Below are positions 59,649-64,000 of a stretch of DNA of 64,000 nt, piece by piece. Every line of letters begins with the position of its first letter. Position 1 is the first letter of the stretch. The stretch lies in NCBI GenBank assembly GCA_949752795.1, contig OX457056.1:98044942-98108941 (forward strand). Direction: 5' to 3'. A program made the position numbers and the translations under genes. This DNA is from Hyperoodon ampullatus. Lineage: Eukaryota > Chordata > Mammalia > Artiodactyla > Ziphiidae. Under the pieces are notes generated by a model, which saw only the letters and a program-made list of their open reading frames with translations, was not told the DNA's origin and made no database searches.

Positions 59649-61967
59649 AGACTAATAAAATTCCCTCCAAAGAAATTCACTCAGCCTAATGCATCTTCCC
59701 CACCCCACCACTCCCCTACACACTTACATTTGTTCCCTATTTTTTAGGAAGGAAGAAAGCAAAGCAAATACTTTGAAGATCAATTTTATTTATCTTTCTT
59801 AATACTGCACTGCAAAAGTATGTACTTTGGCTAAAAGTACATTTTATTCCTCTTTCTTAATGTTTAAATCTTTCTCTTTTTCTCTAGCACAATTTGCCAG
59901 GGAAGAGTCATTCAAAATTAGAAACTATAACAACTGATCTATGGATTAGCCTTCTTTCCAGTATGTTCCTTCCAGTATGTCCCACTGACTCCATGACAGA
60001 TTTTATTATTTAGAACTAAACATCTGTATTGATCTTTGACTCTTCTCAAGAGCCTTAAAAACATTTGTGGCCAAACCAAAGGTAGTGTTTTTAGTAGAAA
60101 TAGAAAGATATTCAATTTGTAAAGGCTTAAGTTAGGACTCAAAGAATGTAACTGCGAATCTAAGGTTGGAAGTCCTTTCACAGAATCAGTCATTCATGTA
60201 TTAATGTTTTGCTTGTATCCATAGCATTAAAGGGCTTATCTAAGGCACATTACAGCTGGAGCTTTCTTGCCTTGGGATGCTCAGATACTTAATTCAGATA
60301 TGTTACATCTATAAACATTTTGCAAACTTAAACTTTCCTGAAGCTTTGAGGTTGGGAAATGTATCATTATCTCATGAATTCATCGTTCTATCATCCCACT
60401 TTATTTCTCCTTTGGCACTATTTTGTTAAACTGTATGAGGAATTTTAAAATATTTAGCTTTTGTTCAGTCAAAAGCTGGCCGCACATGTGCACCCCCAGA
60501 CCACTCCACACACATGTAATATTGGAACTAGACCATTAGAATGGTGTTGTAAAATCTTCCTTTCTTTGAATTATTAGATATTTTCAATGTTAGAAATTTC
60601 ATCTGCTATCAGTGTGGCACTAGAAGTTTGAGGGCAAAAGAAAACAACTCATGTGTGGCTATTTAAAATAGGTTACACTCAAGTGATTTAAATAAGAAGG
60701 TAAAACAAAGCAAAGGATGTGCCTAATTCCTGATTGATTCCATACTTAATGAAATCCAAATACTCCTAATATTTTAACACTTTAAAAGAAGGTTTGGGGG
60801 AAGGCAAGAGAGGAGGGTAAATATATCAACAGTGTCACATATCCAGATTGTAGTTAAAATTAGTTTAATTTTATAATGCAATTTGTGCTCTATTTAGGGA
60901 ATAGTAGTTTGCTCTAGGGACTGGTGAAAAGTGAAAACTTTTGTCTTTTGAGTAGAAAATTTGAAAACAACTTAACATGACTTTCAACTTTAAAAAATAC
61001 GTAGTTTAAAAATCTATGGAATGAAAAATCCTTAAGCTAAAACCCCTATGGTACCTTTGTTTAATCTAATGTTTTTCACCTGGTTTGGTGAGATTACTAC
61101 TTACGCTAAGACATGGTTCATCAGCTTCCACAGGTCCCAAAGTGCTTTTTTAAAATTTGTTTTGGAAATTATTGCAATTTTACACAGCTATTTCCTATGG
61201 TTGCTTAGCTTGGAAAATCCAGAGGCAGGTGTTATACTGGATCCATCTTTCAAACATGCATAATACAGTCCATTTTTTTATGACTCATTTTGTACTTCTT
61301 CAAGACACTGGATTTTTTTTCCTTATTCAGCTTAGAGTATGTATTATTTTGTTTATAATTTATACTGTTTATTTTATTTCAATTCTCTCTCAGGTCACTT
61401 CTTGCATTACTGATCTTTGTGCTTATTTGTATTTAAACATATGTATCTCTTAGGGAGTCAACTCTGTTATTAGCCACTAGAGGAAGAATTAGTCCTGTCT
61501 CTATTGGCTACACACAGTGCTATGAGGAAACACACAGTGCTGAGAGATGATGATTGGTAGCTATGTATAAAATGAAGAAAAAAGTAATTCTGTTTGGAGA
61601 TAATTTTTCAAAATAAAGCACTTCATTAATATGACTCTATGTTCAATATTTTTCTAGGTATACTAAAAAATGCCATGGGATATATTCTCTCTCTCTGTTA
61701 CAAATTGCTTTAACAAAGCAATATGTACCTATATCCCAAAAGAAAAATCAAAGTAATAAAGTCTAGAAAAAATATGATTCCCTTATTTGCACTTGTTGTA
61801 GATTATTATCTTTACTTGTATATTTTGTAAGGAAACAATATAATTTTATCCAGACCTTATTACTTCTCTTTTTCTTTTAAAAGATAGGTAAACATTGACA
61901 TGTATTTCCATACTTACATTCCTAACATTCATATAACAAGAAGTGTTTGACAGAACTCATTTCCCAC
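59649..61967. other. Unassigned DNA, no gene seen
   Basis: ORFs of 70-100 codons (60193 minus-strand end, 61048-61263, 61157-61453) overlap each other in different frames and show no domain. A short near-repeat 'acacacagtgctatgagg' / 'acacacagtgctgagag' is at 61511-61545. Confidence 0.55.
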
Positions 61968-62317
61968 TGCTGTGAACTGAATGTTTGCATCCTCCCAAAA
62001 CTCATGTTGAGACCTAATACCCAATGTAATCCTATTAGGAAGTGGGGTCATTGAGAAGGACTAGGTCATAAGTGTGGAGCTCTCCTGAATATGACTAGTG
62101 TTCTTATAAAAGTGATCCCACAGAGCTCCCTAGCCTCTTCTGCATGTGAGGTTACAGTAAGAAGAAAGCCAAAATGCAGAAGCAGGCTCTCATAAGACAT
62201 GGGATCTGCCACAATCTTGGACTACCCAGCTTCCAGAACTGTGAGATATAAATATTAGCTGTTTGTAAGTCTCCTATACATGTATTTTTGTTATAGTAGC
62301 TAGAATGAACTGACACC
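61968..62317 (+). mobile_element. Solo LTR, ERVL-MaLR (MST/MLT1-like)
   Basis: 'tgctgtgaactgaatgtttgcatcctccc', 'aaactcatgttgagacctaat', 'attaggaagtggggtcattg', 'ttcttataaaagtgatccca', 'gcatgtgaggttacagtaag', 'cttccagaactgtgagatat' and 'tttttgttatagtagctaga' follow a MaLR LTR from start to end. Non-coding, no internal genes. Confidence 0.82.
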
Positions 62318-62329
62318 CACATCTTCAAA

Positions 62330-64000
62330 AAAAAAAGTATATTGTTGCTCATTTTAATCTTTGCCAATCTGAAAAATCAACATATTTCATTGCTATTTAA
62401 ATTGTATTACTTTGATTTCATAGATATTTGAGGAGTTTTTCATATTTTTACATATTTCTTTTTTTCTGAATTTATGCCTTTTCTCAATTTTCTGTCAGGG
62501 AACTAATCTTAGCTGATTTATAATAAGCTTTATTTAGGCAAATATTGACATTTTTACCTTGTAAGTGGAAAATTTCCAAATTGTTCATTTCCTTCTATTT
62601 TTTATGCTTTATTTTGATATATTGTTTATTATTTAATTTTATACTTTAAGGTTTATAGCTTTAGGGTTGTGTTTGAAATTTCAGACCTCCATTATAATCT
62701 TACTCTATTCTAAATTTGTATAAAGTTCACTTAAAATGGTACATTAACCATCCATTTCATTTCAATTCTTAAATCTTTCTCCAGTTCTTTGGAGTTAAAT
62801 TTTGTCTCATCCTTGCAACTCATCCTGCCTCTTTCATTATTTTTAATAAATCTCATTCTGTTTATAGTCTATACCAATAACTATTTTTCCTATTAGAGAA
62901 TGCCAACCTATCCTTTTTTAACCATTCTTCTCTTAGTTTTTTGCATAATATTTTTAAAGGAACAATTGAATTAATTTCCAGTTGTTGAAACAGTTTACGG
63001 AAAAGTAAAATACTCACTGTGTATCAGGTCCTATACTAGGAGTTGAACACATAGAGAGTTGCAAGCTTAGCAAACATGTTCCTGGGCCATGGAGCGCCTC
63101 TTTGACACATTGTTCTTCTTTTATCAATTTCACAAATATTATATATATCTCTTCCCCAGAGTGTGTTCCATGCTGTATTTATTAAAAGAGATAATTTAGT
63201 TACCTCAGATTGCTTTTTAATGTAACATAAAAATGCAGTGCATAAAAGTGTTTCTTAATACCTTTTAAAATCATTAAGGGCGTACAAAGACTGAGCTTGT
63301 TGTAAAATATGGCAAAGTAAAATGTGTTATGTACAATATCAATGCATATATGGGAAAATGTAACTCAATATTTATATTGGAAAGTTTTGTCTCCTTTTAT
63401 ATTTTAGGAGTTAGGGTAGAAATAGTATTGTGTATTTGAATCTTTTTATTCTTACTAGATTTTTTTTCCACTCATTTTTCTTTCTTTCACTGAGAGAAGG
63501 AGTTGAAATCTATAACTATAATTGTGGATTTGCTATTTCCCCCTACAATTTGTCAAGTTTATTTTAATTCTTGTATTTTGATTTTCCATTAATGAGTACA
63601 TACACACAACATTTGTATGTCTTCTTGATGAATGTTTCCTTTATCATCATAAAATTATCTCTCTGTTCATACCATTTTCCCTCAGGTCAACTTTGTCTAA
63701 TATCAATATATCTACTCTGACTTTCTCATGATTAGTGTTGTATGGCATAATTTTTCAATTTTTGAAAAACTATTTGCAACTTTATGTTATATGCATCTTT
63801 TGTAAGAGCATGTAGTTGGGTCTTGCTTTTTAATGCAGTATGATAATTACTAGTTTTAAGGAGAGTATTTACTTCTTTTACATTTATAGTCATAATTGAC
63901 ATGGATAGAATTAATTTTACCTTGATAATCTTTATTTTATTACTTATCCATTCTGTTCTTTCCCCCTCTCCCTTCTATTTCATTTGGATCAATTGTTTAC
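62330..64000 (-). mobile_element. Old antisense L1 (L1M-like), continues past the window
   Basis: 'ttttaatctttgccaatctg', 'atatttgaggagtttttcat' and 'tttctgtcagggaactaat' match the antisense ORF2 end. 63500-63990 matches the upstream part ('cttcttgatgaatgtttcct', 'aactttgtctaatatcaata', 'gggtcttgctttttaatgc', 'tacttcttttacatttatag'). The middle (62690-63380) is weak. No frame survives. Confidence 0.65.

Overview
This window reads as mammalian, and most likely cetacean, nuclear DNA that is intergenic or deep-intronic. The main marker is a set of fourteen tRNA-derived SINEs of the CHR type (Cetacea-Hippopotamus-Ruminant). Twelve are one ~200-bp variant that opens with the 'ggcttccctggtggygcagtgg' head, carries a GGTTC-type B box and ends in an A-rich or AAAT tail, often between clear target-site duplications. 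I saw no Bov-tA/BovB-like sequence of the ruminant kind. The species is inferred from repeats only. I found no protein-coding gene, no host exon, no tRNA or rRNA gene and no CRISPR array. Every ORF with recognisable content is a piece of a dead L1 or an accidental ORF inside a CHR SINE.

Layout. 1-5.1 kb: AT-rich unassigned DNA with one MIR. 5.1-8.7 kb: L1 3' ends, including an L1 inside an L1 plus a SINE. 8.7-15.4 kb: mostly unassigned, with one MIR, one L1 3' end and one SINE. 15.4-22.3 kb: an old antisense L1 split by a younger sense L1 (itself hit by a processed retrocopy and a SINE), a MER2-like DNA transposon and two SINEs. 22.3-27.7 kb: unassigned DNA with a head-to-head SINE pair, another SINE, MIRs and microsatellites. 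27.7-31.9 kb: an L1 with a chimeric-looking L1 inserted in it, plus CHR SINEs. 31.9-37.4 kb: MIRs, the freshest SINE of the window, a MaLR-like LTR and an old L1 piece. 37.4-44.0 kb: antisense L1s, a SINE and a 5'-inverted L1 with a possible 3' transduction. 44-47.8 kb: unassigned DNA and an L2. 47.8-54.7 kb: a near-full-length but dead L1. 54.7-64 kb: unassigned DNA, a GC-richer block, two MaLR-like LTRs and an antisense L1 that runs off the window.

By my boundaries L1 accounts for roughly half of the window. The pieces do not form a pathway. What can be read is a relative chronology of insertions: MIR/L2 and old antisense L1M first, then MER2 and MaLR LTRs, then younger L1s, then CHR SINEs. 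Subfamily names are from memory of consensus sequences, boundaries are by eye (about +/-20 bp, tighter where a target-site duplication is given), and no search was run. I did not find evidence for a new biological system here. The best leads are structural: a retrocopy of an unidentified transcript, repeated microsatellite birth at one L1 site, a chimeric L1, a SINE inverted pair, and two unassigned blocks.
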